Shown: positions 23,918-32,612 of the stretch, piece by piece | Layout of the letters: each line of letters begins with the position of its first letter | Numbering within the stretch: the first letter of the stretch is position 1 | Made by a program: the position numbers and the translations under genes | Source: Lentisphaerota bacterium | Lineage (GTDB): Bacteria; Verrucomicrobiota; Kiritimatiellia; UBA8416; JAUUYL01 | Reading direction: 5' to 3' | DNA: 35,539 nt | Assembly: GCA_030590485.1 (NCBI GenBank) | Contig: JAUUYL010000022.1 | Coordinates: 1 to 35,539 of the forward strand | The notes under the pieces: generated by a model | Told to the model about the DNA's origin: nothing | What the model saw: the letters and a program-made list of their open reading frames with translations, nothing else | Databases searched by the model: none

Positions 23918-24979
23918 TTATTTCTGAATATACAGAGTCTGAGTGGGAAACGCGAACTCAATGCCCTCATCATTAAAGCGATTGAGTATCTGCATGTTGA
24001 CACGTTCGGAAAACGCCATATAGTCCCAATATTCTGGCGGATGATACCAATATATCATCATGATATTAAGAGCTGAATCGAGAAAATCATTAAAATAGAC
24101 CCGAGGAGGATAGTCATGATCCATACCTTCATGATTATCCAAAATATCCTTTATGATCTCAAGAGCTCGACTGACCTTATCGGGAGGGGTATCGTAAGTA
24201 ATTGAAATATTTGCAACGCGTTTTATATATGGCCTTTTGCCAATATTACGAACTGTCTTGTTGACCATTTCGGCGTTAGGAACGGTAACCAGGTGGCCAT
24301 CGAGCGTTCTTATCTTTGTTGAACGAAATCCTACCGTTTCCACTGGGCCATCATGTCCATCTACAACAATCCTGTCGCCGATCTCAAACGGCTTGTCGCC
24401 GAATATCACTATAGAACCAAAAAAGTTCTTAATGGTATCCTGACCCGCAAGCGCGATGGCAAGCCCACCCACCCCGAGACTTGCAATAATCGTGGTGATA
24501 TCCTGCCCACTTACTCTCACCACCACATTCAGAACAACAAGTGCCAGAACCGTAATGCGCACAGCCTTCCCAACCAGAGGTGCAAGCGCATCATCGACCT
24601 TACTCTTCGTACGCTCTGTCCATTTAGTCAAATAATGGTCAACAACATCAACCATACTGTAGATCAGATAGCCAATAGCAATAGAGTTAAACACACCTGT
24701 CATTGTTGTTAAAAACGTCAGCAGCTTCGGCGAAAGGTCCAGAAGGAGCAACGCTATCCTCAAGCCTACAGCAAAAGCAATGAGCATAATTGGATTGGCC
24801 AGTGAGTCCAAAATAACAGAAAAAAGCTGTTTTTTGTCAGCAGTATTTGCTTTCTTAGACAGTTTCGAAAGGAAAATACGCGCGAGTTTCCCGGCAACTA
24901 ACGAGATAAGTATTATTACAAAGAACAATACCCAGCTCGAGAACTCGTTCTCAAAAACCGCAATATATTTAGACTCCAT
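23918..24979 (-). CDS. MscS-family mechanosensitive ion channel
   Basis: A 353-residue small-conductance mechanosensitive channel that should release solutes upon osmotic downshock. Four hydrophobic segments are visible (about 13-35, 63-83, 93-115, 140-162), then the pore-lining helix with the Gly/Ala pattern GVGGLAIALAGQDTIKNFFGS, the beta domain (FEIGDRIVVDGHDGPVETVGFRSTKIRTLDG, given by its ends FEIGDRI and STKIRTLDG), PNAEMVNKTVRN, and the alpha/beta C-terminal domain. The ATG at 24979 has GGAGGAG seven bases upstream; the in-frame ATG at 24994 lies too close to its own potential site. It is the first gene of a probable operon with the receiver and panC. Confidence 0.92.
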   Translation of the reverse strand: MESKYIAVFENEFSSWVLFFVIILISLVAGKLARIFLSKLSKKANTADKKQLFSVILDSLANPIMLIAFAVGLRIALLLLDLSPKLLTFLTTMTGVFNSIAIGYLIYSMVDVVDHYLTKWTERTKSKVDDALAPLVGKAVRITVLALVVLNVVVRVSGQDITTIIASLGVGGLAIALAGQDTIKNFFGSIVIFGDKPFEIGDRIVVDGHDGPVETVGFRSTKIRTLDGHLVTVPNAEMVNKTVRNIGKRPYIKRVANISITYDTPPDKVSRALEIIKDILDNHEGMDHDYPPRVYFNDFLDSALNIMMIYWYHPPEYWDYMAFSERVNMQILNRFNDEGIEFAFPTQTLYIQK

Positions 24980-25090
24980 CAGTATCTCCTCCATCCTTAG
25001 TGCTACACTCTAAACATACGGACATGAAAAGCAAGCAAAAGGATGATTTTGAAACTTGAACCTTGCGCCTGGAAGCATTAACTTATTCAT

Positions 25091-25915
25091 ATGAAGGTAT
25101 TACTGGCCAAATCAGCCGGTTTCTGCTGGGGTGTAAGCAGAGCCGTGGAAAAAGCTCGATCGCTCGCCAGGGAAGGTCGCGTTTACACTGACGGCCCGCT
25201 GATACACAATGAAGAGATGATGCAGCAGCTTCAGTCCGAAGGCATCAGCGAAACAGATGATATATCAAATATCGGCACCGCAAAACTCCTCGTCCGGGCA
25301 CATGGAATACCGCCGGAACGCAGAAAACAACTTAATGCCTCAAGCGCAGAGGTCACAGACACCACCTGCCCTGACGTAGCAAAAATACAGGGGTTGATAA
25401 GAAAACATGCCCGTCTCGGATATAACATTATAATCTATGGCGACAAGGGCCATGCTGAGGTCACAGGCCTTTTAGGATTCACCGAGGGCAAGGGCCATGT
25501 TGTAACAACTCGGGAAGATATACTTAAATTGCCAGACCTTGACCCTGCATGCCTCGTTGCTCAATCAACACAATTCCCCTCTTCCTATAAGCTCATAGCC
25601 GAAGAAGTATGCAAGCGCAACCCTGACGCGGTCATTCTGGACACGATCTGTGAAGCGACAAAAAAACGACAGAGTGAACTTATTGAAATGGCATCGAATG
25701 TGGATGCCTTTGTGGTAGTGGGGAGTTCTAACAGCGCCAACACTGTCCGTTTACTCGAGCTCGCTAAGTCCTTAAAACCTGCGCTCCAGATCCAAACAGC
25801 TGACCAAATCAAGCCTACGAATTTTACCGAATTTCATACCGTCGGGCTCACGGCAGGCGCATCCACTCCTGATTTTATTATACAACAGGTTAGAACAAAG
25901 CTGGAAGAGCTGTAG
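25091..25915 (+). CDS. ispH: 4-hydroxy-3-methylbut-2-enyl diphosphate reductase
   Basis: A 274-residue IspH (LytB), the iron-sulfur enzyme that makes IPP and DMAPP in the last step of the MEP isoprenoid pathway. The three cluster-binding cysteines are Cys12 (SAGFCWGV), Cys93 (DTTCPDV) and Cys187 (DTICEAT). Substrate-binding residues are seen in LIHNEEMM, RAHGIPP, GDKGHAEV and GSSNSANTVRL. It is somewhat shorter than the usual 300-320 residues but complete. No ribosome binding site is visible before the ATG; a poor promoter-like pair (TTGAAC 25056-25061, TAACTT 25079-25084) would give an almost leaderless mRNA. It is divergent from mscS. Confidence 0.96.
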   Translation: MKVLLAKSAGFCWGVSRAVEKARSLAREGRVYTDGPLIHNEEMMQQLQSEGISETDDISNIGTAKLLVRAHGIPPERRKQLNASSAEVTDTTCPDVAKIQGLIRKHARLGYNIIIYGDKGHAEVTGLLGFTEGKGHVVTTREDILKLPDLDPACLVAQSTQFPSSYKLIAEEVCKRNPDAVILDTICEATKKRQSELIEMASNVDAFVVVGSSNSANTVRLLELAKSLKPALQIQTADQIKPTNFTEFHTVGLTAGASTPDFIIQQVRTKLEEL

Positions 25916-25921
25916 ACTAAA

Positions 25922-25950
25922 CCACCACCGCCCAAAGTCGGTGGGGGTGG
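25922..25950. terminator. GC-rich hairpin between convergent genes
   Basis: CCACCACCG (25922-25930) pairs imperfectly with CGGTGGGGGTGG (25939-25950), seven bases after the ispH stop. A second small hairpin, CCGCA/TGCGG, lies at 25976-25990. Neither has a T-run. Confidence 0.4.
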
Positions 25951-25997
25951 GTTCTCCAGCTCATAAGCGCTCTGGCCGCAGATTCTGCGGACAACCT

Positions 25998-26897
25998 CTA
26001 TTTATTGAGGACAAGCTTATCAACAACAACAACGGGATACCTGACGCCCTGAATCCAATATTCATTGCCAACGATATAGACATCCTGTCCTTCCACAGAG
26101 CTAAGACGTCTCTGCCCATCAACAATATAGCATATAGTCACAGCCCGATCCCACTTGTCATACATCACCAATCGAAACTTACTAGGCCGACGCCACACCA
26201 TACCAGACGGCTTCACTACTCCTGTCCGCTTCGCAACAACGCCCTGACCGACATTCTTCTGGAGTTTGGACATATCAATCAGTCCGTGGAGATTTTCAAC
26301 CTTGGGCGAAGAGGTCACCTTTGACGGTGCCGTCGACTTGATCTTTATTGGTGATACCCTGGCAGCACCTGCGCCCCTTCTTGACGAAGGCTTTGGTGGT
26401 TTTCCTCCAGACTCCAGGGCTGAAGAACCCTGTTTTACAGGAGTTGGCTTGTGAGGCTTAATTACATCCGCGTAATCGCTGCTTATCCACAGGTAACACC
26501 CTTTGGGCGGTTCGATTCTCCGCCAGTCGCCCTTGACTCCTCGCGAAACAACTTTATCACCTTTATCAAGAACACCCAAAGGTCTGTAATTAATTCCAGG
26601 ACCACCACGCACCTGCAACCTTGATACAGCGACTTTATCTTTGATTACGAATTCGTCATAGATCCAGAAATCAACTTTCGCCGGAGGCATAATCTGCAGC
26701 CACCCGCCCAGGGATCCTGTTGCTTGAAGAATCTCGCCAGTCGAAACCTGACCAACGACTTCAGAAGCATTCGTAGGCCCGGACCTGAGGTTAACATTAT
26801 CCCCTGTAACTCTGACATTGACTGCTGCCTGACAAAGGGCCGCAGTGGAAATTAGAATTGCAGAGGACAACAAAACTCTTAGGTGCTGCATTTTCAT
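25998..26897 (-). CDS. Exported protein with two bacterial SH3 domains
   Basis: A 299-residue secreted or periplasmic protein. The signal peptide ends near residue 24 (TAALCQA). Two SH3b domains follow: about 27-85 (VTGDNVNLRSGPTNASEVVG, WLQIMPP) and about 90-145 (VSRLQVRGGPGINYRPLG, WRRIEPPKGCYLWIS). A Pro/Ser/Lys-rich linker (about 148-200) leads to a C-terminal domain of about 65 residues that I do not recognise (KFRLVMYDKWDRAVTICYIV to VVVDKLVLNK). SH3b domains often bind cell-wall peptides, so a peptidoglycan-associated role is likely. No catalytic domain is visible. Confidence 0.85.
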   Translation of the reverse strand: MKMQHLRVLLSSAILISTAALCQAAVNVRVTGDNVNLRSGPTNASEVVGQVSTGEILQATGSLGGWLQIMPPAKVDFWIYDEFVIKDKVAVSRLQVRGGPGINYRPLGVLDKGDKVVSRGVKGDWRRIEPPKGCYLWISSDYADVIKPHKPTPVKQGSSALESGGKPPKPSSRRGAGAARVSPIKIKSTAPSKVTSSPKVENLHGLIDMSKLQKNVGQGVVAKRTGVVKPSGMVWRRPSKFRLVMYDKWDRAVTICYIVDGQRRLSSVEGQDVYIVGNEYWIQGVRYPVVVVDKLVLNK

Positions 26898-27119
26898 AAC
26901 ATATACTACTCTAGCTAGAGCCTGTCCGAAAAAGCCAGGCTCAGTTATTCGTTAACAGTTAAAGGTTGTCAGCGCCCAGTACACCAACACATTGAAGCAA
27001 ATCTAAACATTTTACGCTAACATCAAGTGTGGTTGATGACTTTTCCAGAGAACTCTTACTATTAACTTTTAACAAATAACTACTAACTGCATCCTGAATC
27101 CTTTTCGGATGCCCTCTGA
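26898..27119. other. Intergenic region with imperfect inverted repeats
   Basis: About 220 bases with no supported gene. It has a 12-base palindrome CTCTAGCTAGAG (26909-26920), a short stem AGCCTG/CAGGCT (26919-26941), and a distant imperfect inverted repeat: 26951-26962 and 27062-27073 match at 11 of 12 positions. GCATCC (27089-27094) and GGATGC (27107-27112) could form a weak stem ending the small-basic-protein transcript. Confidence 0.35.
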
Positions 27120-27272
27120 TCAGGAAGTCTTTGTCTTAGGAAGACCAAGAGCTCTATCGCCTTCCTTCCACTTTCCCTCTTCTTTCAGTGCGTCAATACG
27201 CTCAAAACGCTTAAGGACGTTTCTTTTAGCGATGATCTTACTGGCAGATTTTAAACTCGGATGTTGTGACAT
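27120..27272 (-). CDS. Small basic protein of the Chlamydiae/Verrucomicrobia type
   Basis: A 50-residue, lysine- and arginine-rich protein beginning MSQHPSLKSASK and ending GLPKTKTS, with the internal stretch KRNVLKRFERIDALK. From memory this closely follows the Chlamydiae/Verrucomicrobia 'small basic protein' family (TIGR04137), whose exact function is unknown to me; ribosome or nucleic-acid association has been suggested by its composition. An AGGAG seven to eleven bases before the ATG at 27272 and a good upstream promoter support expression. The gene is short enough to be missed by length-limited gene finders. It is the best single taxonomic marker in the window. Confidence 0.85.
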   Translation of the reverse strand: MSQHPSLKSASKIIAKRNVLKRFERIDALKEEGKWKEGDRALGLPKTKTS

Positions 27273-27309
27273 ACCTATCTCCTGCTTATATAGTCGTAAA
27301 ACGGGCTGA

Positions 27310-27338
27310 ATAATCTACTCTAGCGCCATGAAAGTCAA
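27310..27338 (-). promoter_or_regulatory. Candidate promoter of the small basic protein gene
   Basis: Minus strand: TTGACT (27338-27333), a 17-base spacer, GATTAT (27315-27310), 38 bases before the ATG. Five of six and four of six matches. Confidence 0.42.
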
Positions 27339-27390
27339 CAGAAAAAAGTCTTTCCCTCAGCCTTACATTAGGGTAGATTAGCCCCAGATT

Positions 27391-28188
27391 ATGAAAACAC
27401 CTTTAAAACTAGACCGTCCATTGGCTTTCTTTGATATTGAAGCCACGGGAATCAGTCCGCGCGCCGATAGGATTATTGACCTGGCTGTAGTGGTAATCCA
27501 GACTGATGGAGAAGAATCCGTACACCAATGGCGTATTAATCCATCCATACCTATTCCGCCCGAGACTACGGCAATACACGGAATAACAGATGATGATGTA
27601 AAAGATTCCCCCCTGTTCGCAGATGTAGCGGACGAAATATTCGATATCTTTAAGCCTTGCGACCTCGCTGGTTACAATAACACCAGATTTGACATACCGA
27701 TGTTAATCGAGGAGCTTGCCAGAGCGAACATATTACTAGATATGGAAGACAGAAGAATTTTAGATGTTCAGCGTATTTACCATCGGAGAGAACCCAGAAC
27801 TCTTACTGCCGCATTATCCTATTACGCTGGAGAGGAACACATTGATGCTCACGGCGCTCTGCCTGATGTCGTAGCTACTATTAAAGTTCTTGAGGGGCAG
27901 TTCGAAAAATACCCTGACTTGCCGGTGTCTGTTGAGGAGCTCGATGAATACTGCAACCCCAGGGATCCGTCCTGGGCGGACAAGATGGGACGACTGAAAT
28001 GGAATGACGGAGTGCTCTCCTTGAACTTCGGCAAGAAAAAGGGACTATCGATAGAAAGCATTCTTAACGAAGATCCAGGGTTCATTCAATGGATACTAAG
28101 AAACGACTTTCCTGCAGACACGAAGATCATCCTCAAAAACGCTATCGCCGGAAACTGGCCGGAAGCACCTGCCCAAAGCGATAAATAA
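27391..28188 (+). CDS. DEDDh 3'-5' exonuclease, DnaQ/ExoX-like
   Basis: A 265-residue nuclease that should remove nucleotides from 3' DNA (or RNA) ends using two metal ions. Exo I motif FFDIEATG (Asp15, Glu17), Exo II GYNNTRFDIPML (Asp101), Exo III with His154 and Asp159 (HGALPD): the complete DEDDh set. After the nuclease fold (to about 185), a C-terminal part contains LNFGKKKGLSIESILNEDPG and IQWILRNDFPADTK, matching the small C-terminal domain found in ExoX-like exonucleases. No ribosome binding site is evident before the ATG. The gene stands alone. A DNA-repair role is more likely than a replicative proofreading role, given the accessory domain (inference). Confidence 0.9.
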   Translation: MKTPLKLDRPLAFFDIEATGISPRADRIIDLAVVVIQTDGEESVHQWRINPSIPIPPETTAIHGITDDDVKDSPLFADVADEIFDIFKPCDLAGYNNTRFDIPMLIEELARANILLDMEDRRILDVQRIYHRREPRTLTAALSYYAGEEHIDAHGALPDVVATIKVLEGQFEKYPDLPVSVEELDEYCNPRDPSWADKMGRLKWNDGVLSLNFGKKKGLSIESILNEDPGFIQWILRNDFPADTKIILKNAIAGNWPEAPAQSDK

Positions 28189-28286
28189 CCCTGGCCCGGA
28201 ATCAACCCAACCTATCGAATCCTATTTTGAGGGAAGCTCTTGGATGTCGGGAGACATGAAACGCCCACAGATTCTCCAGAAGAGCC

Positions 28287-29669
28287 CTATTTATAAAGAG
28301 ATTCCACCTTCTTCGATATATCCTTATAACCGATGTCTACCTGATAGATCTGCTTATAGAACTCACCAGCCTTAGGTATATCTCCAGCTTCTTCCATCAT
28401 AATACCCAGCTCATAAAGGACATCCTTCTTTTCCTGGGACATCACAGTCATTTCAGACAATGCAATTTCCAGTTGAGCCTTAGCCATGTCTACAATGTTC
28501 TTTTTCTTAAAACACAACGCCATATTCAGCAATGACTTGACTCTGCGCTTGGGATACCGTTGAGACAATTGAAACTGCTGAATCGCCTCGTCAAAATACT
28601 CATACAGAAGTAGCTGATCACCCCAATCGTAGCGCAGGCTCATATCATTTGGATAGCGGGCAACACGTTCCTGTAAGTCATTAAAGACATAGGTATCGCG
28701 TTCGGTCTGCAATGCCTGCGCCGCATCTTCGTCGCCTGCAGCTCGCAATTCCACTACCTGATGATCGTACTTCTTTAGACGTGCCCTGCTCAAGTTATCA
28801 TCAATTTCAGGATCACCTGGACTCAGCTCCAAAGCTTTGATAAGAGTCTCAATTGCCTCGTCATAGGCCTGCTGCTCAACGTAAAGACGAGCAAGGGCTC
28901 TGTAGAAATTAATATTTTTCGGATCTGATTCAATCTTAGCGATCGTTTCCGTTATTAAGGCTGCAACATCATCTTCAGACTTAACAGCCTTAGCCTCCTG
29001 CTCCAACAGTGTAGCTTCGTCGGTGTCTTTTATGATATCGCGGTACGAGCCGCCTTCCTCCGCGGCTTCAACCCACCCGTCAGTAGAAATAGTATCAAGC
29101 GCCATAGCATCCTTAAGGGTCTTTAACGCAGCTTGGTCATTAGGTGCGAGTTCGCAAACTGATTCAAAGCAACGCCTGGCTCCAGGCGTATTACCCATTG
29201 ATGCATACATTTCACCCAGCCAGTTCAGAAGAGAAATATCTTCAGGATTATGGTCACGCGCTATTTCCAAGGTTTGAACAGCCGCCTCAGGCAAACCGGC
29301 AGATGCGGCAGCATCCGCGAATGCCTTGACAAATTTGGGGTTTACGGGGTCATCTTTCAATAATTTCTCGACAGCCATAACAGCCTTCTCGGGACGTCCC
29401 TTTAACAAAGCCATGGAACCAAGCAAAGCAGGCGCACCTTTCATGGAAGACAAGCCGCGGGAGAATGCACTTTCCTTTTTGCCTTTAAATTTCTGTACTT
29501 CGGCTGCACGGAGAAATTTTCTAGCCCGAAGCAGGCGCGGTTCCAGTTCAACACACTGCAAAAGCAAATCTATAGCATAATCAAGATTGCCTCGCTCAAA
29601 AGCAGAAAAACCCTTATTAAAAAGGTCCTGCACTTTCTTAGATACTTCTTCTAGAGATAACTCAGCCAT
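28287..29669 (-). CDS. Tetratricopeptide-repeat protein
   Basis: A 460-residue soluble protein made mostly of TPR units: AFERGNLDYAIDLLLQCVELEP near the start (residues about 22-43), others around 90-180 (MYASMGNTPGARRCFESV), 255-290 (YVEQQAYDEAIETLIKALEL) and 355-445 (DYFDEAI-type units and MMEEAGDIPKAGEFYKQIY). The middle (about 195-235) is an acidic spacer. There is no signal peptide, so it is cytoplasmic. A purine-rich AAGGGGGG sits five bases before the ATG. It is divergent from the amidase gene. Function is unknown; TPR arrays mediate protein contacts. Confidence 0.85.
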   Translation of the reverse strand: MAELSLEEVSKKVQDLFNKGFSAFERGNLDYAIDLLLQCVELEPRLLRARKFLRAAEVQKFKGKKESAFSRGLSSMKGAPALLGSMALLKGRPEKAVMAVEKLLKDDPVNPKFVKAFADAAASAGLPEAAVQTLEIARDHNPEDISLLNWLGEMYASMGNTPGARRCFESVCELAPNDQAALKTLKDAMALDTISTDGWVEAAEEGGSYRDIIKDTDEATLLEQEAKAVKSEDDVAALITETIAKIESDPKNINFYRALARLYVEQQAYDEAIETLIKALELSPGDPEIDDNLSRARLKKYDHQVVELRAAGDEDAAQALQTERDTYVFNDLQERVARYPNDMSLRYDWGDQLLLYEYFDEAIQQFQLSQRYPKRRVKSLLNMALCFKKKNIVDMAKAQLEIALSEMTVMSQEKKDVLYELGIMMEEAGDIPKAGEFYKQIYQVDIGYKDISKKVESLYK

Positions 29670-29823
29670 ACTTTCCCCCCTTACAAGAACAAGGCATAAT
29701 TTACAGCCCCATCAAGAGATAAAATACTGCCATTTAACTGGCTGAAACGTCAAGCATATAGAATGTTTGGGCTTTCGCGCTCAACCTCGACATTACCGCA
29801 TTCTTTCTGATAGGGTGCAAATC

Positions 29824-30765
29824 ATGATTGCATACAACATCATCTTTTATCTTGGTCTTCTCTCAGGCTCGGTTCAACCACCCGATGCGATCGAGAACTA
29901 TGTCTCTCTACTGGACATTGCCTCACGCCATGGCTTCCCGGCTCCAAACGTATCCCTAAACACTATATCTTTCGAGAAAAAGAATCTAAACATGCAGTTC
30001 ACCTCCGACAGCAGAAAGATTTTATTAAACAATACTCTACTGTGGATGAATGAAATAACGGTCACATCGAAGGAGAAATGGTCTATCCACAAGGCAGACG
30101 CAACCACCATCATCGAGCCTTTTCTCAACTCGTCTCGATATAAGCCAAGCAAGAAACCTGAGCTCGTTGTTCTGGATCCGGGTCACGGCGGAAAGGATCA
30201 GGGTGCCATAGGCCGCCTTAAACAACCCGAAAAGACGCTGGTACTTGATATCGCCGAGCGCATAAAACGCAAACTTATCGCAAAGAACATCAAAGTCAGG
30301 CTTACACGAGATTCCGACCGTTATGTCGCACTTGGCAAGCGCTCAGATATGGCTGCCGCCTCGAAAGCTGACCTTTTTGTAAGCATTCATTTGAACTTCG
30401 CTTCCAACAAGAAAGCGACTGGCCTGGAAACATACGTTACTACTCCGCCGGGCCTATCGTCAACCTCCCGGAGCAAACCGGTCGACACCCTGTACAGCGG
30501 AAACAAGCATGATCCCGTAAACACTATTTTTGCGTATATGGTTCACCGCGAAATACTCAAGCAGACTGCCAGTGCTGACAGAGGTATTAAACATGCCCGT
30601 TTTAACGTACTTCGTGATGCCCCTTGCCCTGCCATACTAGTCGAGTACGGGTTTCTTTCCAACAGTAGCGATGAAGCAAAACTTACAACAGAAAAGTATC
30701 GCGACAAAATTGCAGAAGGAACCGCAAGGGGAATTTCAGAATACATCAGACAATGCGCAGAGTAA
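29824..30765 (+). CDS. N-acetylmuramoyl-L-alanine amidase (Amidase_3)
   Basis: A 313-residue zinc amidase that should cut the bond between N-acetylmuramic acid and the stem peptide. The N-terminus is hydrophobic (IAYNIIFYLGLLSGSV), consistent with export. A region of about 90 residues, probably a small N-terminal domain, precedes the catalytic domain. Zinc ligands are His121 (DPGHGGKD), Glu136 and His189 (VSIHLN), and the catalytic Glu is Glu274 (LVEYGF). The frame opens at TTG 29767, but ATG 29824 follows AGGGTG at good spacing and restores the signal sequence. It is 72 bases before lpxI and may be part of the same envelope operon. Confidence 0.92.
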   Translation: MIAYNIIFYLGLLSGSVQPPDAIENYVSLLDIASRHGFPAPNVSLNTISFEKKNLNMQFTSDSRKILLNNTLLWMNEITVTSKEKWSIHKADATTIIEPFLNSSRYKPSKKPELVVLDPGHGGKDQGAIGRLKQPEKTLVLDIAERIKRKLIAKNIKVRLTRDSDRYVALGKRSDMAAASKADLFVSIHLNFASNKKATGLETYVTTPPGLSSTSRSKPVDTLYSGNKHDPVNTIFAYMVHREILKQTASADRGIKHARFNVLRDAPCPAILVEYGFLSNSSDEAKLTTEKYRDKIAEGTARGISEYIRQCAE

Positions 30766-30837
30766 CACTCTGCTTTGTGCAGCCTAAACGATAAGAAAGA
30801 CTTTACGAAGAAGTCAATCTGGCATACCCTTAGAGCA

Positions 30838-31665
30838 ATGAGTAAATTAACTCCAGATTCAATTGGCATTATCGCGGGCAAAGGTGCGTATCCACGCATC
30901 CTCGCAGAATCCGCGAGAAAACAAGGTGTTAAACGTATATTCGCCGTCGCGTTCAAAAAGGAAACTGGCGTGGAAGTTGAGAAATATGCGGATGAAGTGG
31001 AATGGGTATACATTGGGCAACTCCGCAAAATGCTTGAAGCATTCTCGAAGAGTGGAATCAAGCATGTTGTTATGGCAGGACAGATTACCCCCACAAGCCT
31101 CTTCAAAGTACGCATGGATAGCAAAATGCTGAATCTACTTAAACAGCTTCCAACAAAAAACGCAGAAACTATTTTCGGAGCCGTTGGCAATGAACTTTGC
31201 AAGCAGGGTATCGAGTTGATCCCGGCATCCACATTCATGGAAGAGCATATGCCTGAAGCAGGCCTTCTTTCCTGCATTTCCCCCTCAGAAAAACAACAAG
31301 CGGACATTGAACTGGGATTACAAGTTGCTAAAACAACCAGCAACCTTGATATTGGTCAGACCGTCGTCATCAAAGAAGGAACCATTCTGGCTGTTGAAGC
31401 CTTTGAGGGAACCAACGAGGCTATCAAGCGCGCGGCAAACCTCTCGGGCCCAGGGGCGGTTATCGTTAAAGTCGCAAAGCATGGACATGACATGCGCTTC
31501 GATATACCTGTCGTAGGGTTAGACACCCTGAAACTCTTAAAGAAAGTCAAAGCATCGGTCCTTGCAATCGAAGCGGGCCGAAGTATCATATTGGAACGCG
31601 AGAAAGTAATCGCGGAAGCAGACAAAATAGGATTGTGCCTGACGGCCGTAAATACAGATGAGTAA
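30838..31665 (+). CDS. lpxI: UDP-2,3-diacylglucosamine diphosphatase LpxI
   Basis: A 275-residue LpxI, which hydrolyses UDP-2,3-diacylglucosamine to lipid X, the fourth step of lipid A synthesis, in bacteria lacking LpxH. Recognised by IGIIAGKGAYPRILAESAR at the start, VMAGQITPTSLF, and the C-terminal domain with GTILAVEAFEGTNEAIKRA, VVKVAKHGHDMRFDIPVVG (split in the read by GAVIVK) and GRSIILEREKVI. The frame extends to TTG 30775, but ATG 30838 gives the usual length. It overlaps the next gene by eight bases and precedes lpxB, confirming the lipid A context. Confidence 0.94.
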   Translation: MSKLTPDSIGIIAGKGAYPRILAESARKQGVKRIFAVAFKKETGVEVEKYADEVEWVYIGQLRKMLEAFSKSGIKHVVMAGQITPTSLFKVRMDSKMLNLLKQLPTKNAETIFGAVGNELCKQGIELIPASTFMEEHMPEAGLLSCISPSEKQQADIELGLQVAKTTSNLDIGQTVVIKEGTILAVEAFEGTNEAIKRAANLSGPGAVIVKVAKHGHDMRFDIPVVGLDTLKLLKKVKASVLAIEAGRSIILEREKVIAEADKIGLCLTAVNTDE

Positions 31666-32605
31666 AAAGATTAATGTTGGTGTATTCGGAGTCGGCAGCC
31701 TTGGGCAATGGCATGCACGAATCTACTCGGAACTTCAAAACGCTAATCTCATTGGCGTCTATGATGTTGATGAAGCAAGAGCACAGGAAATAGCTGAGAA
31801 ATACGACACCAAGCCTTTTTCAGATATTGACGAAATGGCATCGCTTATTGAGGCTGCAAGCGTCGCTGTGCCAACGGATAAACATGCTGATATTTTTAAA
31901 CAGTTACTCAAGCATCGCTTACATCTCATGATGGAAAAACCTATAGCATCAACTACCAGCGAAGCTGAGACGATGGTTCACGCAGCCAGAGACAACAACC
32001 TTATCCTTCAGGTTGGACATGTTGAACGGTTTAATCCTGTAATGGAGTACCTGGAAGAACAACTTACTCAGCCGCGCTTTATCGAGGCTATACGCCTTGC
32101 TCCGTACCCTCCGCCCAGAGACGGCGCAACGCCAAGAGGCACTGAAGTGAGCGTGGTTCTTGATTTAATGATTCATGACCTGGAGATAATTCTTCATCTT
32201 GTAAAATCTCCCGTTCGGCAAGTTAACGCCACGGGAGTTGCCGTATTAAGCCCCAGCGAAGATATCGCCAATGTTAGACTTGCATTTGAGAATGGCTGCG
32301 TTGCCAACATCACGGCCAGCCGTATCAGCCAGGAGCAATTACGAAAGATACGGGTTTTCCAGAAGGACACATATCTCTCACTTGACTACAGGGATCAGGT
32401 TGGCCAACTTGCTAAAAAAACCGCGACTGGCATTGCGACTAGTGATGTTCCCATCAACCAGGATGAACCTCTGCTTTTGGAGCTTAAATCTTTCGTCGAC
32501 TGTGTACGGCAACAGAATGAGCCTAAAGTCACAGGCGAACACGGCTCCCAAGCACTTAAGCTGGCGGTCGAAATCTGCGAAACCATTAGGGACAACCCAT
32601 CTTGA
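31658..32605 (+). CDS. Gfo/Idh/MocA oxidoreductase, possibly GnnA-like
   Basis: A 315-residue NAD(P)-dependent oxidoreductase. The Rossmann domain begins INVGVFGVGSLGQWHARIY, the EKP motif is MEKPIAS, and the C-terminal domain has VGHVERFNPVME and the putative catalytic region DLMIHDLEIIL with its His. It overlaps lpxI and is followed after seven bases by lpxB. In Acidithiobacillus and Leptospira a Gfo/Idh enzyme (GnnA) encoded among lpx genes oxidises UDP-GlcNAc at C3, and an aminotransferase (GnnB) then makes the 3-amino sugar for amide-linked lipid A. No aminotransferase is in the window, so this function is an attractive inference and not established. Confidence 0.85.
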   Translation: MSKKINVGVFGVGSLGQWHARIYSELQNANLIGVYDVDEARAQEIAEKYDTKPFSDIDEMASLIEAASVAVPTDKHADIFKQLLKHRLHLMMEKPIASTTSEAETMVHAARDNNLILQVGHVERFNPVMEYLEEQLTQPRFIEAIRLAPYPPPRDGATPRGTEVSVVLDLMIHDLEIILHLVKSPVRQVNATGVAVLSPSEDIANVRLAFENGCVANITASRISQEQLRKIRVFQKDTYLSLDYRDQVGQLAKKTATGIATSDVPINQDEPLLLELKSFVDCVRQQNEPKVTGEHGSQALKLAVEICETIRDNPS

Positions 32606-32612
32606 GCTAAAG

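Noticed and set aside
26960-27147. Minus-strand open frame downstream of the small basic protein
   Set aside because: It has only weak TTG/CTG starts, no ribosome binding site, and runs through a repeat-rich AT stretch; it looks accidental.
27328-27381. Seventeen-codon ORF before the exonuclease gene
   Set aside because: No ribosome binding site and overlaps the minus-strand promoter candidate; too short to support.
32271-32612. In-frame N-terminal extension of LpxB
   Set aside because: It lies inside the oxidoreductase gene in another frame; the family N-terminus begins at ATG 32613.
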